Shown piece by piece: positions 52,161-61,966 of a stretch of DNA of 64,000 nucleotides; position 1 is the first letter of the stretch; the number at the start of each line of letters is the position of its first letter. Source of the stretch: Streptomyces shenzhenensis (lineage in GTDB: Bacteria > Actinomycetota > Actinomycetes > Streptomycetales > Streptomycetaceae); assembly GCF_003688995.1 (NCBI RefSeq), contig NZ_PENI01000036.1, positions 1-64,000 of the forward strand, in the 5' to 3' direction. Made by a program: the position numbers and the translations under genes. The notes under the pieces are model-generated. The model made no database searches. It had not been told where the DNA came from and saw only the letters and a list, made by a program, of their open reading frames with translations.

Positions 52161-53009
52161 TCAGTAGGTGTAGAAGCCCTGCCCGCTCTTGCGTCCGATG
52201 TCACCGGCGTCCACCATCCGGCGCATCAGCTCCGGCGGCGCGAACTTCTCGTCCTGCGACTCGGTGTAGATGTTGCTGGTGGCGTGCAGCAGGATGTCGA
52301 CGCCGGTGAGGTCCGCCGTGGCGAGCGGGCCCATGGCGTGGCCGAAGCCCAGCTTGCAGGCCAGGTCGATGTCCTCGGCGCTGGCCACGCCCGACTCGTA
52401 CAGCTTGGTCGCCTCGACGACGAGCGCCGAGATCAGCCGGGTGGTGACAAAGCCGGCCACGTCCCGGTTGACGACGATGCAGGTCTTGCCCACGGACTCG
52501 GCGAACTCCCGCGCGGTGGCGAGGGTTTCGTCGCTGGTCTTGTAGCCGCGGACGAGTTCGACCAGCCGCATCATCGGCACCGGCGAGAAGAAGTGCACGC
52601 CGACGACCCGCTCCGGGCGCTCGGTGGCCGCCGCGATCTTGGTGATGGGGATGGCCGAGGTGTTGGAGGCGAGCACGGCGTCCGGGCGCACCAAGGCGTC
52701 GAGCGCGCGGAAGATCTCGTGCTTGATCTCCAGCTTCTCGAAGACGGCCTCGATGACGAGGTCGGCGTCGGCCACGGCGTCCAGGTCGGTGGTGGCGGTG
52801 ATGCGGGCGAGTGCGGCGTCGGCGTCGTGCGCCTCCATCGTGCCCTTGCCCACGAACTTGTCGTACGAGGCCCTGATCGCGTCGGTGCCTCGCCTGAGCG
52901 CCTCGTCGGTGACATCACGCAGGACCACGTCCCAGCCCGCCTGCGCGGAGACCTGGGCGATGCCGGACCCCATGAGACCGGACCCGATGACGGCGAGCTT
53001 CCGTGCCAC
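52161..53009 (-). CDS. 3-hydroxybutyryl-CoA dehydrogenase
   Basis: A 282-residue NAD(P)-dependent hydroxyacyl-CoA dehydrogenase. The dinucleotide motif GSGLMGSGIAQ is at the N-terminus, followed by HFFSPVPMMRLVELVRG around the catalytic His, then NRDVAGFVTTRLISALVVEA. It reduces acetoacetyl-CoA or oxidises 3-hydroxybutyryl-CoA, and fits with the thiolase at 34560 and the butyryl-CoA made by IcmA. The start GTG 53009 has GGGAG 5 nt upstream. Confidence 0.93.
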   Translation of the reverse strand: MARKLAVIGSGLMGSGIAQVSAQAGWDVVLRDVTDEALRRGTDAIRASYDKFVGKGTMEAHDADAALARITATTDLDAVADADLVIEAVFEKLEIKHEIFRALDALVRPDAVLASNTSAIPITKIAAATERPERVVGVHFFSPVPMMRLVELVRGYKTSDETLATAREFAESVGKTCIVVNRDVAGFVTTRLISALVVEATKLYESGVASAEDIDLACKLGFGHAMGPLATADLTGVDILLHATSNIYTESQDEKFAPPELMRRMVDAGDIGRKSGQGFYTY

Positions 53010-53185
53010 TCCGACTCCCCTTACGCACTGTTGAGGTCTGCCTCTCCGGCGGACATTAGCAGTGCCGGTACAGGGCTGGGCGCCTGGTGATCGGCGATCC
53101 TCCTCACAGTCGGGAACTCGGCGTCGGCCGGTCGGTATTGGGTTCCGCGCGGTGATGTCCCGGCGCCGCTGATGCCGCCGGCGAC

Positions 53186-53191
53186 TAGATT
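53186..53191 (+). promoter_or_regulatory. -10 box for leaderless adenosyltransferase mRNA
   Basis: TAGATT ends 6 nt before the ATG at 53198, and no ribosome site is present. No clear -35 and no B12 riboswitch is seen upstream. Confidence 0.55.
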
Positions 53192-53197
53192 GGCCAC

Positions 53198-53785
53198 ATG
53201 GTCAATCTGACGCGTATCTACACCAGGACCGGCGACAAGGGCACCACGAACCTCGGGGACATGAGCCGGGTCGCCAAGACCGACCTGAGGATCGCCGCGT
53301 ACGCCGACGCCAACGAGGCGAACGCGGTGCTGGGCACGGCGATCGCGCTGGGCGGCCTCGACGCGGAGCTGGTCGAGGTCCTCGCCCGGGTGCAGAACGA
53401 CCTGTTCGACGTGGGCGCGGACCTGTCGACCCCGGTGGTGGAGAACCCCGCGTCGGCGAAGGACACCGTCCCGCCGCTGCGCATCGAGCAGTTCTACGTC
53501 GACCGGCTGGAGGCGGACTGCGACCGCTTCAACGAGCGGCTGACGAAGCTGCGCTCCTTCATCCTGCCGGGCGGCACCCTGGGCGCCGCCCTGCTCCACC
53601 AGGCCTGCACGGTCGTCCGCCGCGCCGAGCGCTCGACCTGGGCGGCCCTGGAGGCGCACGGCGACTCCGTGAACCCGCTCACCGCGACCTACCTCAACCG
53701 GCTGTCCGACCTGCTGTTCATCCTGGCCCGCACGGCGAACAAGGAGACCGGCGACGTGCTGTGGGTACCGGGCGGGGAGCGCTGA
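53198..53785 (+). CDS. ATP:cob(I)alamin adenosyltransferase, PduO type
   Basis: A 195-residue trimeric-type adenosyltransferase (TRIYTRTGDKGTTNLGDMSRVAKTDLRIAAYADANEANAVLGTAI, the N-terminal ATP site; then FILPGGTLGAALLHQACTVVRRAERS). It makes adenosylcobalamin, the cofactor of IcmA and methylmalonyl-CoA mutase. Length is typical of the MMAB/PduO family. Confidence 0.94.
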   Translation: MVNLTRIYTRTGDKGTTNLGDMSRVAKTDLRIAAYADANEANAVLGTAIALGGLDAELVEVLARVQNDLFDVGADLSTPVVENPASAKDTVPPLRIEQFYVDRLEADCDRFNERLTKLRSFILPGGTLGAALLHQACTVVRRAERSTWAALEAHGDSVNPLTATYLNRLSDLLFILARTANKETGDVLWVPGGER

Positions 53786-53840
53786 GCGCTCCGCTGGAAA
53801 TGCCGCGATGTGCCGTCGGTCGTCCGCGGCACCATCGTGG

Positions 53841-53879
53841 CTGGTCGCGCAGTTCCCCGCGCCCCTTCAGGGCGCGGGG
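53841..53879. repeat. Common Streptomyces intergenic repeat with perfect hairpin
   Basis: The segment CTGGTCGCGCAGTTCCCCGC (53841-53860) runs into a 10-bp stem (CCCCGCGCCC at 53855-53864, GGGCGCGGGG at 53870-53879). From memory this is the highly repeated Streptomyces element found between many genes. Here it separates two convergent genes and probably acts as a bidirectional terminator. Confidence 0.75.
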
Positions 53880-53884
53880 CGCGC

Positions 53885-54448
53885 TCAGGGCAGTTTGGCC
53901 GGCTTCCGGTCCTCGGCGGGTGCCCGCTTGGGGAACAGGGTGTAGCTGGCGGCGATCACCACATTGATCCCGATCAGCCACACCATCCTCAGCTGCCACG
54001 CCCGCAGCGAGCCGGTCTCGCCGTCGGAACCGACGTACCAGGCGGCGGCCTGCAACAGCGCGATGGCGACCACGGAGGCGACGATCCAGCGGCCCGCGGT
54101 CCGCCACTCGCGGACGGCGCGGGCCATGCCGTACTTCGGTGGCTTCACCGGCGCCGGCCCGCCCGCGAAGCGATGGGCGACCCGGGCGTCGGCCCACTTG
54201 ATCGTGGCGTGCCCGAGACCCACAGTGAAGCCGATGTAGACGGCCGCGAGACCGTGCCGCCAGTCCGGCTCCGCGCCGTTCTTGAGGTCGATCGCCGTCA
54301 CGGTGAACAGCACGATCTCCAGCAGCGGCTCGCACAGCAGCAGCGCGAGGCCGGTACGCGGCATCCGCAGCGGATAGCGGAAGGCAAGTCCGGCCGCCAG
54401 CAGCACCCAGAACGCCACCTCACAGGCGATGATCAACCCGACGATCAC
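53885..54448 (-). CDS. Multi-pass membrane protein, unknown function
   Basis: A 187-residue protein with about five predicted helices (VGLIIACEVAFWVLLAAGLAF; TGLALLLCEPLLEIVLFTVTAIDL; AVYIGFTVGLGHATIKWA; WIVASVVAIALLQAAAWYVG; MVWLIGINVVIAASYTLF). The start is GTG 54448 with AAAGGAG upstream. The basic, Pro-rich C-terminus faces one side. I do not recognise the family. It is divergent from chiS, but no functional link is evident. Confidence 0.75.
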   Translation of the reverse strand: MIVGLIIACEVAFWVLLAAGLAFRYPLRMPRTGLALLLCEPLLEIVLFTVTAIDLKNGAEPDWRHGLAAVYIGFTVGLGHATIKWADARVAHRFAGGPAPVKPPKYGMARAVREWRTAGRWIVASVVAIALLQAAAWYVGSDGETGSLRAWQLRMVWLIGINVVIAASYTLFPKRAPAEDRKPAKLP

Positions 54449-54592
54449 GGTTCGCTCCTTTCTGTCACCTCTCCAGGCTCCCGTCCCGGGTCGCCGGTTT
54501 CGTCGTCGTCGGCGACGAACTCGCGGTACATCGAAAGATGCAGTCGCGGACCCTTCCCCGGGGGCAGGCGGGCCGCCCGCGGGCCGTGTTGG

Positions 54593-55771
54593 ATGGAGGG
54601 CATGGCCCCGAACCTGCCCCGCCCGCACCGCGACGACCTGCGCATCGCCGTGGGCGGGCTGTTCGGCGGGCTGCTGCTGTGGGCGGTCGGCATCTTCCCG
54701 CGGACGGCCTCGGACGACCTGGCCGTCCGGCCCGGGTACTGGGCGCCCCTGGTGCCGCTGGCCGTGATGGCGGGCTGCGAACTGCTGCGCCGCATCCGGC
54801 CCGGCGCGGGCCTGCTGATCGGCACGGCCGCGATGGTCGCGGACCTGCTGACCCGGGGCAGCGTCGCCACGATCGTGCTCTACACGGACCTGATGTACGC
54901 GGCGGTCCTGTACGGCACGCCCGCCGTCGCCCGCCGCCTCCCGTGGATCACCGGGCTGCTCACCGTGCTCGGCGGGGTGGTGCCGGCCGCGCTCTGGCGC
55001 GATCCGCAGGGGATGCTCATCGGGGTCGGCGTGGGCGTCGTCGCCTTCGCCCCGGCCGCGACCGGCTGGGTGGTGCGCAACCACCGGGACGCGGCCGAGG
55101 CGGCACGGCTGCGGGCGGAGCAGACCGCGCTGCTCGCCGAGATGGACCGCGCCCAGGCCGTCGCCGCCGAACGGGCCCGGGTGGCACGGGAGTTGCACGA
55201 CCTGGTGGCCAACCATCTGTCCGCGATCGCCATCCACTCCACCGCGGCGCTGTCGATCGACGACCCCGGCACCTCCAGGGAGGCGCTCGGGGTGATCCGG
55301 GAGAACAGCGTCGAGGGGCTGGCCGAGATGCGGCGGCTGATCGGGATCCTGCGGGACCACGCCGGCGGCGAGCCGTTCGCCACCCCCACGCTGGACAGCC
55401 TGGCCACGCTGGTCGACGGCGCCCGCGGCAACGGTCTCGACGTCACGCTCGACACCGATCACGGCGAGGTCCCGGCCCCCGTGGAACTCGCCGCCTACCG
55501 GATCGTGCAGGAGTCCCTGACCAACGCGCTCAAGCACGCCGGGCCGGGCCGGGTCACCGTCCGTCTCGTCCAGCGGGACGGTGTCCTGGACGTGCGGGTG
55601 AGCAGCCCGTACGGCCGTCCGGACGGCCCGCGGGCGCCCGGTTCCGGCGCCGGTCTGATCGGGATGCGGGAACGAGCCGTGCTGCTGGACGGCGGCTTCG
55701 AGGCCGGTCCCGACGGCGGCGTGTGGACCGTGCGCGCCACCCTCCCCGTGACCGAAGGAGACCCCGAATGA
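54593..55771 (+). CDS. chiS: Sensor histidine kinase ChiS
   Basis: A NarL/NreB-type kinase of 392 residues. Five or six N-terminal helices form a membrane sensor (residues ~15-155). HisKA_3 is ERARVARELHDLVANHLSAIAIHSTAAL, with His202. The HATPase domain keeps the N box (AYRIVQESLTNALKHAG) and G box (GAGLIGMRERAVLLDG). The start may be ATG 54593 or ATG 54602; neither has good ribosome-site spacing. It overlaps the regulator gene by 4 nt and lies upstream of the chitinase gene, as chiS does in S. coelicolor. Confidence 0.88.
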   Translation: MEGMAPNLPRPHRDDLRIAVGGLFGGLLLWAVGIFPRTASDDLAVRPGYWAPLVPLAVMAGCELLRRIRPGAGLLIGTAAMVADLLTRGSVATIVLYTDLMYAAVLYGTPAVARRLPWITGLLTVLGGVVPAALWRDPQGMLIGVGVGVVAFAPAATGWVVRNHRDAAEAARLRAEQTALLAEMDRAQAVAAERARVARELHDLVANHLSAIAIHSTAALSIDDPGTSREALGVIRENSVEGLAEMRRLIGILRDHAGGEPFATPTLDSLATLVDGARGNGLDVTLDTDHGEVPAPVELAAYRIVQESLTNALKHAGPGRVTVRLVQRDGVLDVRVSSPYGRPDGPRAPGSGAGLIGMRERAVLLDGGFEAGPDGGVWTVRATLPVTEGDPE

Positions 55772-56409
55772 TCCGTGTCCTGGTCGCCGAGGACCAGTCC
55801 GCAGTCCGCGCCGGGCTCGTACTGATCCTGCGCAGCGCGCCCGACATCGAGGTGGTGGGCGAGGCGGCGGACGGCGAGCGGGCGGTGCGGCTGGCCCGGG
55901 AACTGCGGCCGGACCTGGTGCTGATGGACGTTCAGATGCCCCGCAGGGACGGGGTGTCGGCGACCCGTGAGGTGGTCGGGGAGGGGCTCGCCGATGTGCT
56001 CGTGCTGACCACCTTCGACCTCGACGAGTATGTGTTCGGGGCGCTGCGGGCCGGGGCCGCCGGGTTCCTGCTGAAGAACGCCGAGGCGAAGGACCTGCTG
56101 ACGGCGGTGCGCACGGTGGCGCGCGGCGAGGGGATGATCGCCCCGGCGGTCACCCGGCGGCTGATCGCCGAGTTCGCCGCCCGGCCGGTGCGGGAGACGT
56201 CGGCCGATCCGGCGGTGCTGGACGCGCTGACGCGACGGGAACGGGAAGTCCTGTCGTGTCTGGGCGAGGGGCTGTCCAACGCGGAGATCGCCGAGCGGCT
56301 CGAGATGGCCGAGGGGACCGTGAAGACGCACGTCAGCCGGCTGCTGGCGAAGCTGGAGCTGCGCAGTCGGGTGCAAGCCGCGGTGCTGGCACAGGAGTTG
56401 GGGATCTAG
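55768..56409 (+). CDS. chiR: Response regulator ChiR
   Basis: A 213-residue NarL-type regulator. The receiver domain carries D54 (LVLMDVQMP) and a switch Lys (FLLKNAEAKDL). The LuxR-type helix-turn-helix is LTRREREVLSCLGEGLSNAEIAERLEMAEGTVKTHVSRLLAKLELRSRVQAAV. GAAGGAG precedes the start. By family precedent it activates the chitinase gene immediately downstream, probably at the direct repeats in its promoter. Confidence 0.9.
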   Translation: MIRVLVAEDQSAVRAGLVLILRSAPDIEVVGEAADGERAVRLARELRPDLVLMDVQMPRRDGVSATREVVGEGLADVLVLTTFDLDEYVFGALRAGAAGFLLKNAEAKDLLTAVRTVARGEGMIAPAVTRRLIAEFAARPVRETSADPAVLDALTRREREVLSCLGEGLSNAEIAERLEMAEGTVKTHVSRLLAKLELRSRVQAAVLAQELGI

Positions 56410-56425
56410 CCCGGCACCTCGGTAG

Positions 56426-56467
56426 TGGTCCAGACCTATTGACCCGTGGTCCAGACCTTTCTATTCT
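56426..56467 (+). promoter_or_regulatory. Chitinase promoter with two TGGTCCAGACCT direct repeats
   Basis: TGGTCCAGACCT occurs at 56426-56437 and again at 56447-56458. TTGACC (56439-56444) and TATTCT (56462-56467), 17 nt apart, form the promoter, so one repeat lies just upstream of the -35 and the other fills the spacer. This is the classic Streptomyces chitinase promoter. Each repeat also resembles the DasR site (consensus core TGGTCTAGACCA), so N-acetylglucosamine-responsive repression is likely. Confidence 0.9.
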
Positions 56468-56564
56468 CGCGGCACAGTGGGCGTGAAGGCTCAGTCATGC
56501 CCCCGACACCCCCGGTCACCGGTTTCGGCGCCCCGGTGGCCGACGACACAAGAGGAGGCGCACG

Positions 56565-58385
<1,821 letters not shown>

Positions 58386-58440
58386 GACGGTTCGCAAGAA
58401 GGTTCGCCGGACCAACCGGCACCGAGCGACCTTGACACTC

Positions 58441-58458
58441 CCCCGGACCTAGTCGGGG
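58441..58458. terminator. Hairpin between chiC and the DUF2550 gene
   Basis: CCCC-G-GAC (58441-58448) pairs with GTC-GGGG (58452-58458) with one bulge. It lies between convergent genes. Confidence 0.5.
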
Positions 58459-58485
58459 AACCCCCCACGCAACGGGTGGATGCGG

Positions 58486-58932
58486 CTACGCCACATTCAC
58501 CCGTTGTCCGGGCGGGGCAGCCTCCAGCCACGCGAGGAAACCGGTCAGCGCGTCGTCGCTCATGGCGAGTTCGAGGCGGGTGCCGCGATGGGTACAGGCC
58601 AGGATGACGGCGTCGGAGAGCAGCGCCAACTCCTCCTCGCCCTCCGGGACCCGGCGGCCGGCCACCTCGATCGCGGAACGCTCCAGGACGCGCCGCGGCC
58701 GGTAGGCGTAGGAGAAGACGCGGTACCACTCGATGCGGTCACCGTTGTAGCGGGCGACGCCGTAGCTCCAGCCCTTGCCGCTGGTGTCGGGTTTCTCCAC
58801 CACGTCCCAGCGCAGCGAACAGTCGAACGTGCCCCCGGAGCGCTGGATGAGCCGGCGGCGCAGACCGAACAGGAACAGCCCCACCACCACGAGCGCTACC
58901 ACGACTCCGCACACAGTCAGAGCGAGGACCAT
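58486..58932 (-). CDS. DUF2550 membrane-anchored protein downstream of the ATP synthase genes
   Basis: A 148-residue protein with one N-terminal TM helix (VLALTVCGVVVALVVVGLFLFGL), then a basic stretch and a soluble domain (GGTFDCSLRW; GWSYGVARYNGDRIEWYRVFSYAYRPRRVLER). DUF2550 genes commonly follow atpC in Actinobacteria. The start is ATG 58932, with AGGAGG 9 nt upstream; the GTG at 58938 is too close to that site. Function unknown. Confidence 0.82.
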   Translation of the reverse strand: MVLALTVCGVVVALVVVGLFLFGLRRRLIQRSGGTFDCSLRWDVVEKPDTSGKGWSYGVARYNGDRIEWYRVFSYAYRPRRVLERSAIEVAGRRVPEGEEELALLSDAVILACTHRGTRLELAMSDDALTGFLAWLEAAPPGQRVNVA

Positions 58933-58988
58933 CGGCACCGACCTCCTCGTCTCCTAGGTAACGGAACGGAAAAAACACCCACATCTGC

Positions 58989-59036
58989 CTCAGCCGCGGC
59001 CGGTACCGGATTGCTCCGGTACCGGCCGCGGCTGAG
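58989..59036 (-). terminator. 22-bp perfect hairpin after atpC
   Basis: Positions 58989-59010 pair without mismatch to 59015-59036 around a TTGC loop. It is the longest perfect stem noted in the window and starts about 55 nt after the atpC stop. It should end or protect the atp operon mRNA and limit read-through into the DUF2550 gene. Confidence 0.9.
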
Positions 59037-59091
59037 TGTCGTCATCGCACGACGCTCCCCCAGAGCCTAGAGGACTGGGAGGCGTCCCCGG

Positions 59092-59466
59092 TCAGCGCGT
59101 CGTCGCCGCACGCAGGCGGACATCCGCGCGCCGCTCGGCGGCGGCATCACCCTCCGCCTTCGCGCGCTCCAGCTCCCGCTCCACGCGCTGGACGTCGATC
59201 TCGTCCGACAGTTCGGCGATCTCGGCCAGCAGCGACAGCTTGTCGTCCGCGAACGAGATGAAACCGCCGTGCACCGCGGCGACGACCGTGCCGCCATCAC
59301 TCGTACGGATGGTCACCGGGCCCGACTCCAGCACACCGAGCAGCGGCTGGTGACCGGGCATGACGCCGATGTCGCCGGACGTGGTGCGCGCGACGACCAG
59401 GGTGGCCTCGCCGGACCAGACCTGACGGTCGGCGGCGACCAGCTCGACGTGCAGCTCAGCAGCCAA
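59092..59466 (-). CDS. atpC: F1Fo ATP synthase epsilon subunit
   Basis: A 124-residue epsilon subunit with the N-terminal beta-sandwich (LHVELVAADRQVWSGEATLVVARTTSGDIGVMPGHQPLLGVLESGPVTI) and a C-terminal helical hairpin (DEIDVQRVERELERAKAEGDAAAERRADVRLR). The start is TTG 59466, with AGGAG 6-10 nt upstream, an uncommon choice that may lower expression. It couples rotor movement to inhibition of hydrolysis. Confidence 0.94.
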   Translation of the reverse strand: MAAELHVELVAADRQVWSGEATLVVARTTSGDIGVMPGHQPLLGVLESGPVTIRTSDGGTVVAAVHGGFISFADDKLSLLAEIAELSDEIDVQRVERELERAKAEGDAAAERRADVRLRAATTR

Positions 59467-59531
59467 GGGTGGCTCCTCGGGTCACCACCCGGCTCAGGTG
59501 CCGGGTGTGGGGTCAATTCTAATGGGCGTGG

Positions 59532-59580
59532 CGAGAGGGGCCGGACGCACCCCGGAAGGAGTGGGTCCACGCCCCTCTCG
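59532..59580 (-). promoter_or_regulatory. Intercistronic hairpin between atpD and atpC
   Basis: CGAGAGGGGC (59532-59541) pairs perfectly with GCCCCTCTCG (59571-59580). The 29-nt loop has a smaller ACCC/GGGT stem. It occupies the 128-bp atpD-atpC gap and may attenuate or process the mRNA to set subunit ratios. Confidence 0.6.
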
Positions 59581-59594
59581 GACGAGCGCGGGGC

Positions 59595-61031
59595 TCAGGA
59601 GACGCCCAGCTCCTTGGCGTTGGCCTTGAGGTCCTCAATACCACCGCACATGAAGAACGCCTGCTCGGGGAAGTGGTCGTACTCACCGTCGCAGATCGCG
59701 TTGAACGCGGCGATCGACTCGTCGAGCGGCACGTCCGAGCCGTCCACGCCGGTGAACTGCTTGGCGACGTGGGTGTTCTGGGACAGGAAGCGCTCCACAC
59801 GACGGGCCCGGTGGACGACGAGCTTGTCCTCCTCGCCGAGCTCGTCGATACCGAGGATCGCGATGATGTCCTGGAGGTCCTTGTACTTCTGCAGGATCGT
59901 CTTGACGCGCATCGCGGCGCCGTAGTGGTCCTGCGTGATGTAGCGCGGGTCCAGGATCCGGGACGTGGAGTCCAGCGGGTCCACGGCCGGGTAGATGCCC
60001 TTCTCGGAGATCGGACGGGAGAGCACCGTCGTCGCGTCGAGGTGGGCGAAGGTGGTGGCCGGGGCCGGGTCGGTCAGGTCGTCCGCGGGGACGTAGATCG
60101 CCTGCATCGAGGTGATCGAGTGACCGCGGGTCGAGGTGATGCGCTCCTGGAGGAGGCCCATCTCGTCGGCCAGGTTCGGCTGGTAGCCCACCGCGGACGG
60201 CATACGGCCGAGCAGCGTGGAGACCTCGGAACCGGCCTGCGTGAAGCGGAAGATGTTGTCGATGAAGAACAGCACGTCCTGCTTCTGGACGTCACGGAAG
60301 TACTCGGCCATGGTGAGGCCGGCCAGCGCGACGCGCAGACGGGTGCCCGGGGGCTCGTCCATCTGACCGAAGACCAGGGCGGTCTTGTCGATGACGCCCG
60401 AGTCGGACATCTCCTCGATCAGGTCGTTGCCCTCACGGGTGCGCTCACCGACACCGGCGAACACGGAGACACCGTCGTGGTTGTTGGCGACACGGTAGAT
60501 CATCTCCTGGATGAGCACCGTCTTGCCGACGCCGGCGCCGCCGAACAGGCCGATCTTGCCGCCCTTGACGTACGGGGTGAGCAGGTCGATGACCTTGACG
60601 CCCGTCTCGAACATCTCGGTCTTGGACTCGAGCTCGTCGAAGTTCGGGGCCTTGCGGTGGATCGGCCAGCGCTCGCCGTCGTAGGCCTCGTCGACGTTCA
60701 GCACCTCACCGAGGGTGTTGAACACCTTGCCCTTGGTGAAGTCGCCGACGGGGACGGAGATGGCGGAGCCGGTGTCCGTCACCGGGGCCTGGCGGACCAG
60801 ACCGTCGGTGGGCTGCATGGAGATGGTACGGACCAGGCCGTCACCCAGGTGCTGGGCGACCTCCAGGGTCAGCGTCTTCTTCTCGCCCTCGTTCGCCGGG
60901 TCGGCGACGTCCACGTGCAGGGCGTTGTAGATGTCCGGCATCGCGTCGACGGGGAACTCCACGTCGACGACCGGGCCGATGACCCGGGCGACGCGGCCCG
61001 TAGCCGTCGCGGTCTCAACAGTGGTGGTCAT
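59595..61031 (-). CDS. atpD: F1Fo ATP synthase beta subunit
   Basis: A 478-residue catalytic subunit. The P-loop is GGAGVGKT (164-171), the catalytic Glu region is VFAGVGERTREGNDL, and the beta signature PAVDPLDSTSR is present. The start codon overlaps the atpG stop by 1 nt (TAATG). It catalyses ATP synthesis in the F1 head. Confidence 0.98.
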   Translation of the reverse strand: MTTTVETATATGRVARVIGPVVDVEFPVDAMPDIYNALHVDVADPANEGEKKTLTLEVAQHLGDGLVRTISMQPTDGLVRQAPVTDTGSAISVPVGDFTKGKVFNTLGEVLNVDEAYDGERWPIHRKAPNFDELESKTEMFETGVKVIDLLTPYVKGGKIGLFGGAGVGKTVLIQEMIYRVANNHDGVSVFAGVGERTREGNDLIEEMSDSGVIDKTALVFGQMDEPPGTRLRVALAGLTMAEYFRDVQKQDVLFFIDNIFRFTQAGSEVSTLLGRMPSAVGYQPNLADEMGLLQERITSTRGHSITSMQAIYVPADDLTDPAPATTFAHLDATTVLSRPISEKGIYPAVDPLDSTSRILDPRYITQDHYGAAMRVKTILQKYKDLQDIIAILGIDELGEEDKLVVHRARRVERFLSQNTHVAKQFTGVDGSDVPLDESIAAFNAICDGEYDHFPEQAFFMCGGIEDLKANAKELGVS

Positions 61032-61945
61032 TAGCGGTCACTCCCCGCGGTCGCGTCGGCCAGGGCGCTCGCGCCACCGACGATCTCGCTGATTTCCTGG
61101 GTGATTTCGGCCTGGCGGGCCGCGTTGGCAAGCCGGGAGAGCGTGTTGATCAGCTCGCCCGCGTTGTCGGTGGCCGACTTCATCGCGCGCCGCGTGGCGG
61201 CGTGCTTCGAAGCGGCCGACTGGAGCAGCGCGTTGTAGATACGGCTCTCCACATAGCGCGGCAGCAGGGCGTCGAGGACGTCCTCCGCCGAGGGCTCGAA
61301 GTCGAACAGCGGAAGGATCTCGCCCTTGGGCTGCTCCTCCGCCACCTCGTCGAGGCGCAGCGGCAGCAGCCGGGCGCCCAGCGCCGTCTGCGTCATCATC
61401 GACACGAACTCGGTGTAGACGATGTGGAGTTCATCCACACCGCCGTCGGCCGTGTCCCGCTCGATGGCCTCGATCAGAGGCGCCGCGACCTTCTTCGCGT
61501 CCGCGTACGTCGGCTCGTCGGTGAACCCGGTCCACGACTCCGTGACCTTGCGCTCACGGAAGTTGTAGTGGGCCAGACCGCGACGGCCGACGACATACGT
61601 GTCGACCTGCTTGCCCTCGCGCTCCAGGCGCTCGGTCAGCTGCTCCGCCGCCTTGATGGCATTGGAGTTGAAGGCGCCGGCCAGACCGCGGTCGCTCGTC
61701 AGGAGCAGGACCGCGGCACGGGTCGGGTTCTCCGCCTCCGTGGTGAGCGGGTGCTTGGTGTTCGAACCGGTGCCGACCGCCGTGACCGCGCGGGTCAGTT
61801 CCCGCGCGTACGGCGTGGAGGCCACCACCTTGCGCTGCGCCTTGACGACGCGCGAGGCGGCGATCATCTCCATCGCCTTGGTGATCTTCTTGGTCGCGGT
61901 GACGGATCGGATGCGACGCTTGTAGACCCGGAGCTGGGCTCCCAT
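61031..61945 (-). CDS. atpG: F1Fo ATP synthase gamma subunit
   Basis: A 304-residue central-stalk subunit (MGAQLRVYKRRIRSVTATKKITKAMEMIAASRVVKAQ at the N-terminus; SATDNAGELINTLSRLANAARQAEITQEISEIVGGA at the C-terminus). Both coiled-coil ends are complete. The length fits actinobacterial gamma subunits. Confidence 0.97.
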   Translation of the reverse strand: MGAQLRVYKRRIRSVTATKKITKAMEMIAASRVVKAQRKVVASTPYARELTRAVTAVGTGSNTKHPLTTEAENPTRAAVLLLTSDRGLAGAFNSNAIKAAEQLTERLEREGKQVDTYVVGRRGLAHYNFRERKVTESWTGFTDEPTYADAKKVAAPLIEAIERDTADGGVDELHIVYTEFVSMMTQTALGARLLPLRLDEVAEEQPKGEILPLFDFEPSAEDVLDALLPRYVESRIYNALLQSAASKHAATRRAMKSATDNAGELINTLSRLANAARQAEITQEISEIVGGASALADATAGSDR

Positions 61946-61966
61946 GAGTCAGGTCCCTTCCTTACG

